A DNA stretch of 20,848 nt, taken from contig JAFGCA010000031.1 in the NCBI GenBank assembly GCA_016932895.1, positions 1 through 20,848 of the forward strand, written 5' to 3'. Position 1 is the stretch's first letter; every line of letters begins with the position of its first letter. Positions 6,847-14,253 of the stretch are shown here, one piece after another. Source of the stretch: Sedimentisphaerales bacterium (GTDB lineage: Bacteria > Planctomycetota > Phycisphaerae > Sedimentisphaerales > SG8-4). Made by a program: the position numbers and the translations under genes. The notes below the pieces were generated by a model that made no database searches, was not told where the DNA came from, and was given only the letters and a program-made list of their open reading frames with translations.

Positions 6847-6901
6847 ATCATCTTTCGTTTCAAATAATGGCAAAGTTCACGGCCAGGCGACGCGGTCCGC
6901 G

Positions 6902-7678
6902 CTACCGCCCGTCGCGCAGCCGCTCGGCGTGGAAGTTGTCCAACCGGTCGATCGCGTAGATCTTCTTCATCGTCGCTTCGAAGTCGTATTCGAGCCGGAC
7001 GAAGTGCACCTTGTTCTCTTCCACATACACGTAGCTGGCCCGGTTGTCCTTGTCGCGAGGCTGGCCGACGGAGCCGATGTTGATGATGGCCTTTTCTTCC
7101 TTGATGATGGGATAGACGCCGCCGAGCTCGTCGGGCAGATAGAAATCGGGCTCATCAAGGAAGACGCCCGGCATGTGTGTGTGGCCGACGAAGCAAATGT
7201 GCTTGAGCCGCTCGAAGAGCACGCGGACCTTGGCCGGATTGGTGTATACGTCGTCCGGGAAGATGTACTCGTTGATCGGCCGCCGCGGCGAAGCGTGAAC
7301 GAAATCCACCGTCGCCGGGGTCGGACCCAATTGCGTCTTGATCGAGTGACGCATGGGCAGCTCGCCCAAAAAACGCCAGCGCTTGTCGCTCTGGGCCCGG
7401 TGGTCGTCCATCTCCAGGACTTCACGCGTCCAGAAGCTCGCCTGCTCGGCCCCGTAGTTGAAGTTCGTCGGCTCGTAAAAGACCGCATAGTCGTGGTTGC
7501 CCAACACGCACCATTGGCTCTTCTCGATGATCAAATCGAGGCATTCCTTGGGGTTGGGCCCGTAGCCGACGACGTCGCCGAGGCAATAGATCGTCTTGAT
7601 GCCCCGCTTCTCGATATCCGCCAGGACCGTGCTCAAGGCTTCGATATTCGAATGTATATCGCTAAGAATCGCAAACAT
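6902..7678 (-). CDS. calcineurin-like metallophosphoesterase
   Basis: A 258-residue cytoplasmic dimetal phosphoesterase of the YfcE/Metallophos_2 type. All family motifs are visible in order: SDIHSN (Asp7, His9), LGDVVGYGPNP (Asp35), LGNHD (Asn61, His62), FVHASPRR (His128) and VGHTHMP (His166, His168). The GYGPNP variant is typical of a bacterial subgroup with unknown physiological substrate. No signal peptide is seen. The start ATG is directly fused to a 28-bp tandem duplication upstream. It is divergent from lptB and heads the minus-strand series to yidC and mnmE. The substrate cannot be told from sequence; cyclic nucleotides or phosphodiesters are the family range. Confidence 0.88.
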   Translation of the reverse strand: MFAILSDIHSNIEALSTVLADIEKRGIKTIYCLGDVVGYGPNPKECLDLIIEKSQWCVLGNHDYAVFYEPTNFNYGAEQASFWTREVLEMDDHRAQSDKRWRFLGELPMRHSIKTQLGPTPATVDFVHASPRRPINEYIFPDDVYTNPAKVRVLFERLKHICFVGHTHMPGVFLDEPDFYLPDELGGVYPIIKEEKAIINIGSVGQPRDKDNRASYVYVEENKVHFVRLEYDFEATMKKIYAIDRLDNFHAERLRDGR

Positions 7679-7723
7679 AGACTATCGATACGCAAACCAT
7701 AGACATAGACTATCGGTACGCAA
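7676..7723. repeat. 28-bp-period tandem duplication at the phosphoesterase start
   Basis: CATAGACTATCGATACGCAA (7676-7695) is repeated at 7704-7723 with one difference (GGTACG for GATACG). The first copy contains the start codon of the minus-strand phosphoesterase (7678-7676), so the duplicated unit carries a second out-of-place CAT/ATG. It may duplicate a regulatory site or simply be slippage. Confidence 0.7.
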
Positions 7724-7839
7724 TGAAACTTCACTTGATAGCAGAAAAAGCGGCCGATTGCCAGAAGATTTCTTCGCTTTCGGGCAGTCGCAGAGTCCGT
7801 CGCCTCCGCCTGCGGGGCCCGGGCGGCCGCAAATGCGGC

Positions 7840-7867
7840 TTGCTTGCCCGCGACGCGCTGCTATAAT
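7840..7867 (+). promoter_or_regulatory. sigma70-type promoter for the lptB-rsmB run
   Basis: TTGCTT (7840-7845), 16 bp, TATAAT (7862-7867) gives an excellent match. Transcription would begin near 7874, leaving a ~33-nt leader with GAGGTG before the TTG start of lptB. No comparably good promoter was seen between lptB and rsmB, so it may drive all six genes. Confidence 0.7.
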
Positions 7868-7906
7868 GCGGTCTCTGACGGGAAAATACGGTTATGAGGT
7901 GTCGTC

Positions 7907-8656
7907 TTGGTAGGCATTACCCTTCTGGAAACCCACAATCTGGTGAAGCGTTATTCCGGCCGGGCCGTCGTCGATGAGGTCTCGATCACGATCAATCAGC
8001 GCAGCATCGTCGGCCTGCTCGGCCGAAACGGAGCCGGAAAGACAACCACCTTCCGGATGATTATGGGGATGGTCACCCCCGACCGCGGAACGGTGGCCTT
8101 CGAGGGCCGGGAAATCACCAAACTGCCCATGTACAAGCGGGCTCGCCTGGGTGTGGGATACCTCTCGCAGGAACCGAGCATCTTCCAGCGCCTCAGCGTC
8201 CGCGACAACCTCCTGGCCATCCTCGAAACGATGTCGCTGACGCGACGCGAGCGCACCCGCAAGGCGGACATGCTGATCGACCGGTTCGGCCTGCGCGAGG
8301 TGGCCAAAAGCCAGGGCCGCTTCCTCTCCGGCGGGGAACGACGCAAGCTCGAAATCGCCCGCGCCATGGTCACCGATCCGTCGCTGATCCTCCTGGACGA
8401 GCCCTTCAGCGGCGTGGACCCGATCGCCGTCGAGGACCTGCAGGAGGAGATTCGCCAGCTCGTGGCCGCCGGTGTGAGCATCCTCATCACCGACCACAAC
8501 GTCGAACGGACCCTGGAAGTGGCCAACAAGGCCTACATCATCGACCACGGCAAAGTCATCGCCGCCGGCCCGCCCGCCGAGATCATCCGAGACGAGCTCG
8601 TCAAGAAAAGCTACCTCGGAAACACCTTCGCCGGCCACGAATTCGACGAACAGTAA
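7907..8656 (+). CDS. lptB: LPS export ABC transporter ATP-binding protein LptB
   Basis: A 249-residue ATPase that powers LptFG to extract lipopolysaccharide from the inner membrane and pass it toward the outer membrane. Visible: Walker A GRNGAGKTTT (about 39-48), the Q-loop region GVGYLSQEPSIFQRLSVRDN that is characteristic of LptB, signature LSGGERRKLEIARA, Walker B LILLDEPFSGVDPIA, and the H-loop ITDHNV. The start is TTG at 7907, chosen because GAGGTG ends six bases before it and no in-frame ATG is near. lptA, lptC and lptFG are not in the window. The stop codon TAA overlaps the AAAGG that serves the next gene, so translation of the AAA ATPase gene is probably linked. Confidence 0.93.
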   Translation: MVGITLLETHNLVKRYSGRAVVDEVSITINQRSIVGLLGRNGAGKTTTFRMIMGMVTPDRGTVAFEGREITKLPMYKRARLGVGYLSQEPSIFQRLSVRDNLLAILETMSLTRRERTRKADMLIDRFGLREVAKSQGRFLSGGERRKLEIARAMVTDPSLILLDEPFSGVDPIAVEDLQEEIRQLVAAGVSILITDHNVERTLEVANKAYIIDHGKVIAAGPPAEIIRDELVKKSYLGNTFAGHEFDEQ

Positions 8657-8667
8657 AGGTCCAGCCC

Positions 8668-9918
8668 ATGGCCATCACGAACTTAAAGGTCTCCAACTTC
8701 AAGAGCTTCAAAGACCTCGACCTGAACCTGGGCCCCTTCAACGTCGTCATAGGCGCCAACGCCGCCGGAAAATCAAACTTCGTCGAGGTATTCCGGTTTC
8801 TGAAAACGCTTGAGCGGGAGAATCTTGACGACGCGATTTCCCTCCACGGTGGTCGCGACTCAATCCTAAACAAGAGACTCGGTATCTCCGAACCATTGCG
8901 AATGCGAGTAACATCTGACCGCCAGATGACGTGCGGGCCGATCTCGTATGTTCGTGTGTATCAGACGACATATGATTTCAGTCTCCAGTTCGAGGGTCAA
9001 GGGAATAGGGCGGTCGTCAAGGATGACCATTTCACACAGAAAATGCGAGTGGAGGCCGGTGGCGAAGACACCGGAATGACAGTCGAAATCCGCATGTCTG
9101 AAGGCGAACGGAAAGTGGAAATTGGTCCGCGGGATCTCGTAGAGCGGATCACCGACAAGGAGGTTCCCCTAGATAATCCTTGGCTTTCCACGCCCTATGA
9201 CTACGTGCGGAAGACCTCGGACCTTATTGAGAAGTGGAAGGCGAATGAGCTCTTACTGCGCCTGCGTGTCTTCGGCTTCGTTGACTCCTCCGAGAGTCTC
9301 TTTCAACGTGTGGGTGTGCATGACATAGAGCCACGTGAGGCAAAGAAAGCGCATGAGATCGCGGGCAGATCGCAACTTGAGGAGAATGGCGAGAACCTTG
9401 CGCTTGTCCTCAGGAGCATCCTGGCTGATCCTGAGAAGAGTCGCAAGTTTCACAATCTCGTGCGATACCTGCTCCCCTTCGTGGCGGAGGTGGGGACGGA
9501 GAAGTACCTGGGAGAGTCTGTCCTTTTGAGGCTTCGCGAGGAGTATTATGAGGGGGACCTCCTTGCCAATCTGCTGTCGGACGGGACCGTCAACGTCGTC
9601 GCCCTTATCATCGCGTTGTTCTTCGAGGACAAGGACGTGGTCATCATCGAAGAGCCCGAGCGGAACATTCATCCGCGTCTGATCTCCGGGTTGGTGACGT
9701 TGATGAAGGATGCGGCCAGGAACAAGCAGGTCATCATTACGACGCACAGTCCTGAAGTCGTAAGACACGCCGGAGTGGAGAACTTGCTGCTGCTGTCGAG
9801 GGACAAGGAAGGCTTCTCCACTGTGTCGAAGCCGGCCGAAAAAGAGGCGGTGAAGATATTTCTCAAGAACGAGCTGGGTCTTGATGAGTTATTCGTTCAA
9901 GATGTTCTTTCGATTTGA
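8668..9918 (+). CDS. AAA/ABC-type ATPase of an OLD-like two-gene module
   Basis: A 416-residue ATPase of the AAA_21/AAA_15 class related to SMC, RecF and OLD ATPases. It starts MAITNLKVSNFKSFKDLDLN, then Walker A GANAAGKSN (29-37), a long insert, the signature-like LLSDGTVNVVALIIALF, Walker B VVIIEEPERNIHPRL with Glu328-Glu329, and the H-loop ITTHSPE (His360). It has no nuclease domain of its own; a TOPRIM-like protein follows 6 bp later. The Shine-Dalgarno AAAGG overlaps the lptB stop. The first ~120 bp are GC-rich like lptB, then composition drops, which suggests import or recombination. The ATPase/TOPRIM pairing recalls PARIS and other defence systems; role in defence is inference. Confidence 0.85.
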   Translation: MAITNLKVSNFKSFKDLDLNLGPFNVVIGANAAGKSNFVEVFRFLKTLERENLDDAISLHGGRDSILNKRLGISEPLRMRVTSDRQMTCGPISYVRVYQTTYDFSLQFEGQGNRAVVKDDHFTQKMRVEAGGEDTGMTVEIRMSEGERKVEIGPRDLVERITDKEVPLDNPWLSTPYDYVRKTSDLIEKWKANELLLRLRVFGFVDSSESLFQRVGVHDIEPREAKKAHEIAGRSQLEENGENLALVLRSILADPEKSRKFHNLVRYLLPFVAEVGTEKYLGESVLLRLREEYYEGDLLANLLSDGTVNVVALIIALFFEDKDVVIIEEPERNIHPRLISGLVTLMKDAARNKQVIITTHSPEVVRHAGVENLLLLSRDKEGFSTVSKPAEKEAVKIFLKNELGLDELFVQDVLSI

Positions 9919-9924
9919 ACTCTT

Positions 9925-10470
9925 ATGTGCAGATGTATCTATGTGTTTCTCGAAGGCTACACGGATGAACGCTTCTTCAATGTGATCATACGGCCTGTTC
10001 TTGGACAACGATACGCGGCCGTCGTTCCGTGGCGATACGCCCAACGGTCGAAGGAAGACGTGAAGAGGGCTCTGCAATCTGTTCGCGACGGGAAAGCTGA
10101 TTATCTCTTTCTGAAAGACATCGACACCTATCCATGTGTGACTGCGATAAAGGAAGACTTGCTCAAGACCTACAAAAAGCGGATCGACCCTTCCTGGGCA
10201 ATCGTGGTGGTGAGAGAAATCGAGAGTTGGTACCTGGCCGGCCTGGACGACGAAGCCCGGCAGGAGTTTGGCATCTCGCCGAATCGTCATCGCCATACGA
10301 ATGACCTCACAAAGGAGCAGTTTGAGAGTCTGATGCCAAAGAAGTTTGATTCGATCACTGATTTCATGGATGAGATTCTAAAGAGATTCCATGCCGACAC
10401 GGCCAAGGGAAAGAATCGATCCTTTTGTTATTTGATGGACCTGCTGGAGGCACGGTTAAGAAAGGTGTAG
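9925..10470 (+). CDS. TOPRIM-like protein (DUF4276-like), partner of the AAA ATPase
   Basis: A 181-residue protein. Motifs fit a TOPRIM fold: FLEGYTDERFF near residue 8 (acidic first motif, Glu10), YLFLKDIDTYP near 60-70 (the DxD pair) and VVREIESWYLAGLD near 95-108. The last resembles the E-x-W-x-L segment of DUF4276 proteins. TOPRIM enzymes cleave or join nucleic acids with metal ions, so a nuclease effector controlled by the upstream ATPase is a fair inference. The ATG lies 6 bp after the ATPase stop, without a clear Shine-Dalgarno, so coupling is likely. By hand count 10321-10380 is 22/60 GC, against 44/60 at 8281-8340 in lptB. The family name is less sure than the fold. Confidence 0.68.
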   Translation: MCRCIYVFLEGYTDERFFNVIIRPVLGQRYAAVVPWRYAQRSKEDVKRALQSVRDGKADYLFLKDIDTYPCVTAIKEDLLKTYKKRIDPSWAIVVVREIESWYLAGLDDEARQEFGISPNRHRHTNDLTKEQFESLMPKKFDSITDFMDEILKRFHADTAKGKNRSFCYLMDLLEARLRKV

Positions 10471-10473
10471 GCG

Positions 10474-10998
10474 ATGGACCACATTGATGTGGACAAGTGT
10501 AAGATCACGCATTATCCGGCGGCGGTTTTGGGTCGGCCGGCTGAGCCGGTGGGGGAGATTGACGAGACGATTCGACGGCTGGTGGAGAAGATGACGGACA
10601 TCATGCTGGCCAACAAGGGGATGGGTCTGGCGGCCCCGCAGGCGGGGGTGGGTCTGCGGCTGTTCATCATTTCCCTGGATGGCACGCGCGACAACGTCCG
10701 GGCCTACATCAACCCCACCGTGACCCCGGCCGGCGACCTCGATGAAAAGGAGGAAGGGTGCCTTTCCGTGCCGGGCATATGGCCGAAAATCCGCCGCTAC
10801 AAAGGGGCCACGGTCACCGCCACGGACCTCGACGGCAACGAGTTCACCGAGGCCGCCGAGGGGCTCTACGCCCGCTGCCTGCAGCATGAGAGCGATCACC
10901 TCGAAGGCCGGACGATCGTCAACCGCATGGGCCAGGCCGCCAGGATCGCCAACCGGCGGCAGTTGAAGAAGCTCGCGCGGGAGCAGCAGGGCAAGTGA
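10474..10998 (+). CDS. def: peptide deformylase
   Basis: A 174-residue metalloenzyme that removes the N-formyl group from nascent proteins at the ribosome exit. All three motifs are present: GMGLAAPQAG (about 49-58), EGCLSVPG (about 92-99, the metal-ligand Cys) and QHESDHLEG (about 131-139, HExDH with two His ligands and the catalytic Glu). AAAGGTG just before ATG 10474 serves as Shine-Dalgarno and overlaps the end of the TOPRIM gene, whose stop is 3 bp upstream. The gene sits before fmt and rsmB, an order also found in E. coli. Length and motifs are normal. Confidence 0.96.
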   Translation: MDHIDVDKCKITHYPAAVLGRPAEPVGEIDETIRRLVEKMTDIMLANKGMGLAAPQAGVGLRLFIISLDGTRDNVRAYINPTVTPAGDLDEKEEGCLSVPGIWPKIRRYKGATVTATDLDGNEFTEAAEGLYARCLQHESDHLEGRTIVNRMGQAARIANRRQLKKLAREQQGK

Positions 10999-11025
10999 CG
11001 AATCCATTGTCGATTTCGAATTGAC

Positions 11026-11069
11026 GATTGCGGAGTGCTTTTGCCGGTGCGCATCCATAGTCCGCAATC
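11026..11069. repeat. small inverted repeat between def and fmt
   Basis: GATTGCGGA (11026-11034) pairs with TCCGCAATC (11061-11069) around a 26-nt loop. It is preceded by GTCGATTTCGAATTGACGATT, itself partly palindromic (TTTCGAA). It resembles the other dispersed repeats of this window and occupies most of the 89-bp spacer. No T-run follows. Confidence 0.45.
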
Positions 11070-11087
11070 CCTGGTTGGCGATCTATC

Positions 11088-12041
11088 ATGAACATCGTTT
11101 ATCTCGGCAGCGGCGAATTTGGCCTTCCCTGTCTCGACGCCCTGGCGGCGTCGCCTCACGAACTGTCGCTTCTGGTGACGCAGCCGGCGCGGGGGTCGGG
11201 TCGAGGTCGCAGGAGGTGCGCTACGGCGGTCTGCTGCTGGGCCCAGGACCGTGGCCTGCCGTTGATCGAGACCGAGAACGTCAACACTGCGGAAGCGGTC
11301 GCCAGGATCGCCGCCTGTCGGCCGGATGTCGTCGTCGTCATCGCATTCGGGCAGAAGATCGGGCCCGAACTGGTCGCCCTGCCGCCGAAGGGCGCGATCA
11401 ACGTACACGCCTCGCTCTTGCCGAAGTACCGCGGGGCCGCTCCGATCAACTGGGCGATTGTCAAGGGCGAGACGCACACCGGCATCAGCATCATCACATT
11501 GGCCGACAAGATCGACGCCGGGGACATCCTGGGCCAGTCGCAGACCGAAATCGGCACCCACGAGACCGCGGGAGATCTGCACGACCGCCTGGCCGGGCTG
11601 GCGGCCCCGCTGCTGCTCGATACCCTGGCGCAGCTCGACGCCGGGACCGCCACGTACGTCAAGCAAGACGACGCCGAAGTTACCTTCGCCTCGAAGCTGC
11701 GCAAAGCGGATGGCCTTTTGGACTTTGACGAGCCGGCGCCGGTTCTGTCGCGCAAGGTGCGCGGCTTCTGGCCCTGGCCCGGGGCGTCCGCGTGTCACGT
11801 CTCGAAAGAAACGCAGAAATCGACGCGCGTGACGGTGGCGCTGGCCGACGTGATCTGGGGTCCGAACCCGCCCGGCTCGGTCCCCGGGACGTTTGACGAG
11901 GACTTGAACCTGGTCTGCGGCGAGGGGAAGCTGGCGATCATGAAGATCAAGCCCGCCAACTCGCACTTGATGGAGTTCCGGGATTTCATCAACGGCTGGC
12001 GCGTCCGGCCGGGCGACCGGTTGACGAAAGTGGAGCAGTAA
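11088..12041 (+). CDS. fmt: methionyl-tRNA formyltransferase
   Basis: A 317-residue enzyme that formylates Met-tRNAfMet with 10-formyltetrahydrofolate, making the group that Def later removes. Visible: start MNIVYLGSGEFGLPCLDAL, the formyltransferase core with INVHASLLPKYRGAAPINWA (Asn and His of the active site, SLLPxYRG signature near 107-119), the catalytic Asp in KIDAGDI, and a C-terminal domain with the FWPWPGA segment and GWRVRPGDRL. The loop after VTQP reads ARGSGRGRRR where families usually have DRPAGRGR, a mild deviation. Start ATG 11088 has little Shine-Dalgarno. It ends one base before the rsmB start, so the two are surely co-translated. Confidence 0.95.
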   Translation: MNIVYLGSGEFGLPCLDALAASPHELSLLVTQPARGSGRGRRRCATAVCCWAQDRGLPLIETENVNTAEAVARIAACRPDVVVVIAFGQKIGPELVALPPKGAINVHASLLPKYRGAAPINWAIVKGETHTGISIITLADKIDAGDILGQSQTEIGTHETAGDLHDRLAGLAAPLLLDTLAQLDAGTATYVKQDDAEVTFASKLRKADGLLDFDEPAPVLSRKVRGFWPWPGASACHVSKETQKSTRVTVALADVIWGPNPPGSVPGTFDEDLNLVCGEGKLAIMKIKPANSHLMEFRDFINGWRVRPGDRLTKVEQ

Positions 12042-12042
12042 A

Positions 12043-13542
12043 ATGTCACGGGGGAGCCCAAGATCGGCGCGCGCGGTAGCGGCCGACGTCCTGCGTCGCT
12101 TTGAGGCGGGTCGGGAGTACGTCGCTCCCGTGTTGGAGAGCCTCCTGGAGCAGACCGAAGAGAGACAGCGGGCCACCGATCTGGTCTACGGGACGATCCG
12201 CAACCTTCGCGCCATCGACGCGGTGATCCGCCAATTCTCCGGGCGACCGGTCGAGCGCATCGCGCCCAACCTGCGGAGCATCATCAGGGTTGGCGTGTAC
12301 GAACTCGTGTACAACGCCGCCACGCCGGCTTATTCGATCGTCAACGAGGCGGTCAACAGCGCCAGGCGGGCCGGAGGCAGGAAGCAGACGGGCTTCGTCA
12401 ACGCCGTCTTGCGCCAGGTCGTCCGCCACATCGCCGATCGTCAGGCCGAGCTCGCCGGCGCCGCTCCGAGGCGCACGCTCGTGCAGACCGCGGATCGAGG
12501 GTGCGCCTTCGATGTCGATTTCCTGCCCGATCCCGACACCGCGCTGGCCGAGTTTCTCAGCGTCTGCTTCTCGCTGCCAAAGTGGCTGATCGGCGAGTGG
12601 ATCGAAACATTCGGCCCCGAAGAGACCCGGCGCATCTGCCTGGGCTCCAACCGCAGGCCCAGCGTCTACATCCGAACCAACACTCTGCGAACGAACGCAG
12701 AAGATCTGTTACAGCGTTTCGAAGAAGCCGACATTCAGGCGGAGATCGTGCCATCCAAGCAGTGGCAGCGCCCGGCGGGAAGGCTTTCCTGTCATCCTGA
12801 GGCGCAGCCGAAGGATCTGGGCCCCGAGGGGACAACGCGTTACCGTCCCCGCCAACCGTCAATCCTGAAACTCACGAGCCCGCAGTCGGTGACGCAGCTT
12901 CCCGGCTTTGCCAAGGGCTGGTTCGCCGTGCAGGACCTGGCGGCCGCCGGCGCCGTGCGCCTGCTCGATCCCCAGCCCAACTGGACGATCCTGGACCTGT
13001 GCGCTGCGCCGGGCACGAAGACCACGCAGCTTGCCGAAGCGACGGGGGACGCCGGTCGGATTGTGGCCACCGACATCGACGCCAAGCGCCTGGAGAAGGT
13101 CCACGAAAACGTCACCCGCCTCGGCCTAAAGAGCGTAACCGTCACCCCCTACACCCAACTCGAATCCCCAATCCCCAATCTCCAATCCCCAACCACGCCC
13201 GCCCCCGGCACATTCGACGCCGTCCTTGTCGATGCCCCCTGCTCGAACACGGGCGTCCTGGCCAAACGCGTCGAGGTCCGCCACAGAATCCGTCCCGAAG
13301 CCGTGCGGAAACTGGCGCAGACCCAGAGAGGGCTGTTGGAAAAGGCCGCCGCCTTCGTCAAACCGGGCGGCAAAATCTGCTACAGCACGTGCAGCATCCA
13401 GCGAAGCGAAAACCAGGACGTCGTCGCCGCCTTCCTGGCCGACCACGACGACTTTACGCTGACCGACGAAGACCTCCGCCTGCCTTCGGCCCAACCCTTC
13501 GACCACGACGGCGCCTACGCCGCCGTCCTCACACAACAATAG
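12043..13542 (+). CDS. rsmB: 16S rRNA (cytosine-967-C5)-methyltransferase RsmB
   Basis: A 499-residue enzyme placing m5C on 16S rRNA. Residues 1-135 are the NusB-like RNA-binding domain; the SAM-dependent domain shows DLCAAPGTKTTQL (318-330), ATDIDAKRLEKV, VDAPCSNTG (Cys400) and CYSTCSIQ (Cys450, the nucleophile position). It is longer than the roughly 430-450 residues usual in the family. Two in-frame stretches explain this: residues about 247-270 come from a TCATCCTGAG-type repeat and 373-387 from an AATCCCCAATC-type repeat. The second falls between SAM-domain motifs, just before FDAVLVDAPC. Both active-site Cys remain, so the enzyme is probably functional. It is the last gene of the lptB run. 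Confidence 0.94.
   Translation: MSRGSPRSARAVAADVLRRFEAGREYVAPVLESLLEQTEERQRATDLVYGTIRNLRAIDAVIRQFSGRPVERIAPNLRSIIRVGVYELVYNAATPAYSIVNEAVNSARRAGGRKQTGFVNAVLRQVVRHIADRQAELAGAAPRRTLVQTADRGCAFDVDFLPDPDTALAEFLSVCFSLPKWLIGEWIETFGPEETRRICLGSNRRPSVYIRTNTLRTNAEDLLQRFEEADIQAEIVPSKQWQRPAGRLSCHPEAQPKDLGPEGTTRYRPRQPSILKLTSPQSVTQLPGFAKGWFAVQDLAAAGAVRLLDPQPNWTILDLCAAPGTKTTQLAEATGDAGRIVATDIDAKRLEKVHENVTRLGLKSVTVTPYTQLESPIPNLQSPTTPAPGTFDAVLVDAPCSNTGVLAKRVEVRHRIRPEAVRKLAQTQRGLLEKAAAFVKPGGKICYSTCSIQRSENQDVVAAFLADHDDFTLTDEDLRLPSAQPFDHDGAYAAVLTQQ
12790..12820 (+). repeat. dispersed repeat inside rsmB (first)
   Basis: TGTCATCCTGAGGCGCAGCC and the following CGAAGGATCTGG match the reverse complement of the intergenic copy 3157-3185 except for two single-base insertions. 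It is read in frame and encodes about CHPEAQPKDLG. Confidence 0.8.
13161..13194 (+). repeat. dispersed repeat inside rsmB (second)
   Basis: CGAATCCCCAATCCCCAATC, then TCCAATCCCCAACC. This is the complement of the GATTGGGG/GATTGGAG units inside mnmE (3821-3896). In frame it encodes LESPIPNLQSPT, strikingly like the LESPISNPQSQI segment of MnmE. Confidence 0.85.
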
Positions 13543-13595
13543 ACCCGCCATCACACGCGCGAGGAGGCAACCAAAGCGACAGATTATAGTGGATC

Positions 13596-13624
13596 TTGTC
13601 TGGGAGCTTCGCCGGTGGTATACT
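13596..13624 (+). promoter_or_regulatory. promoter for the RelB/ParE-like module, predicting a leaderless mRNA
   Basis: TTGTCT (13596-13601), 17 bp, TATACT (13619-13624). Six to seven bases downstream is the antitoxin ATG at 13631, so the transcript should begin at or next to the start codon. No Shine-Dalgarno precedes that ATG, which agrees with leaderless initiation. Confidence 0.6.
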
Positions 13625-13630
13625 GATGTT

Positions 13631-13816
13631 ATGACGAGCAAAGACCTGGCCATCAAAACGATCCAGGAGTTGCCGGACTCGGCGACCTGGGAGGAGATTG
13701 AGGAGCGCATCCGCTTCCTCGCCGGCATCGACAAGGGGCTGGCGGATGTGAAGGCCGGCAGAGTCGTTCCCCACGAGGAAGTGAAGCAAAGTCTCAAAAC
13801 ATGGCTTTCCAGATAA
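13631..13816 (+). CDS. RelB-like antitoxin
   Basis: A 61-residue acidic protein: helical N-terminus (SKDLAIKTIQELPDSATWEE) and a C-terminal tail GLADVKAGRVVPHEEVKQSL, a pattern common in antitoxins paired with RelE/ParE toxins. ATG 13631 is favoured over GTG 13589 by the promoter position and by family length. It overlaps the toxin gene by 16 bp (toxin ATG 13801, antitoxin TAA 13814-13816), as expected of translational coupling. Antitoxins of this type bind their toxin and repress their own promoter (family knowledge). Confidence 0.82.
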   Translation: MTSKDLAIKTIQELPDSATWEEIEERIRFLAGIDKGLADVKAGRVVPHEEVKQSLKTWLSR

Positions 13817-14100
13817 TCTGGTCTCAAACAGGCGCCGAAGACCTCAGGCAGATTGTCCAGTTCGTCGCCTCGGACGACCCGGGCGCCGCCGCCCATCTTG
13901 CAGATCGCATCATAGGCCGTATCGAGATTGCATCTGAGTTGCCCTTTTCCAATCGATGCGTCCCCGAGAAGGCGGAACAGTGTCTTCGAGAGATCATCCT
14001 GAAGCCGTATCGAATCGTGTACCATGTGGACGAGAGGCAAGAGGCCATTCACATCCTCAGAGTGTGGCACGCCGCCCGTGGCGCCCCCGATCTTCCTTAG
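13801..14100 (+). CDS. RelE/ParE-family toxin
   Basis: A 99-residue protein of the ParE/RelE fold. It begins AFQIIWSQTGAEDLRQIVQF, with the typical A-x-x-D-L helix. It continues with LREIILKPYRIVYHVDERQE, the core beta strands with conserved Arg and Tyr, and ends in ILRVWHAARG, a hallmark of the ParE branch. ParE members poison gyrase while RelE members cut mRNA on ribosomes; the His-Ala-Ala-Arg end favours the ParE side, but the target cannot be settled from sequence. It follows and overlaps its antitoxin. No mutation that would inactivate it is evident. Confidence 0.87.
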   Translation: MAFQIIWSQTGAEDLRQIVQFVASDDPGAAAHLADRIIGRIEIASELPFSNRCVPEKAEQCLREIILKPYRIVYHVDERQEAIHILRVWHAARGAPDLP

Positions 14101-14201
14101 CCATTCTCTGGCGATTCCTCTCCCATGTGGATTCCTCGTCCCGGCCTGGGTTGAGACGGTGGCCGGGAAAAGACGGTTGGCAGGTTTTTGGGCTAAGGCG
14201 G

Positions 14202-14230
14202 ATGACGTACCTTTCGTTCCGTGGTATAAT
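14202..14230 (+). promoter_or_regulatory. promoter for the MNT nucleotidyltransferase
   Basis: ATGACG (14202-14207, four of six to consensus), 17 bp, TATAAT (14225-14230). The start would be near 14237, followed by GAAAGGG and the ATG at 14254. Confidence 0.55.
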
Positions 14231-14253
14231 TGCAGGTGAGAAAGGGCGTTACG

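Noticed and set aside
4825..6867. 680-codon plus-strand ORF antisense to yidC
   Set aside because: It lacks any recognisable domain and is rich in His, Arg and Leu runs, as expected from the opposite strand of a GC-rich gene. yidC on the minus strand explains the openness.
10896..12176. 426-codon minus-strand ORF antisense to fmt
   Set aside because: fmt has full motifs on the plus strand; the antisense frame is low-complexity Arg, Asp and Gly.
14131..14180. CCCGGCC...GGCCGGG stem after the ParE-like toxin as an intrinsic terminator
   Set aside because: The loop is 14 nt and the stem is followed by AAAAGACGG, not a T-run on the plus strand.
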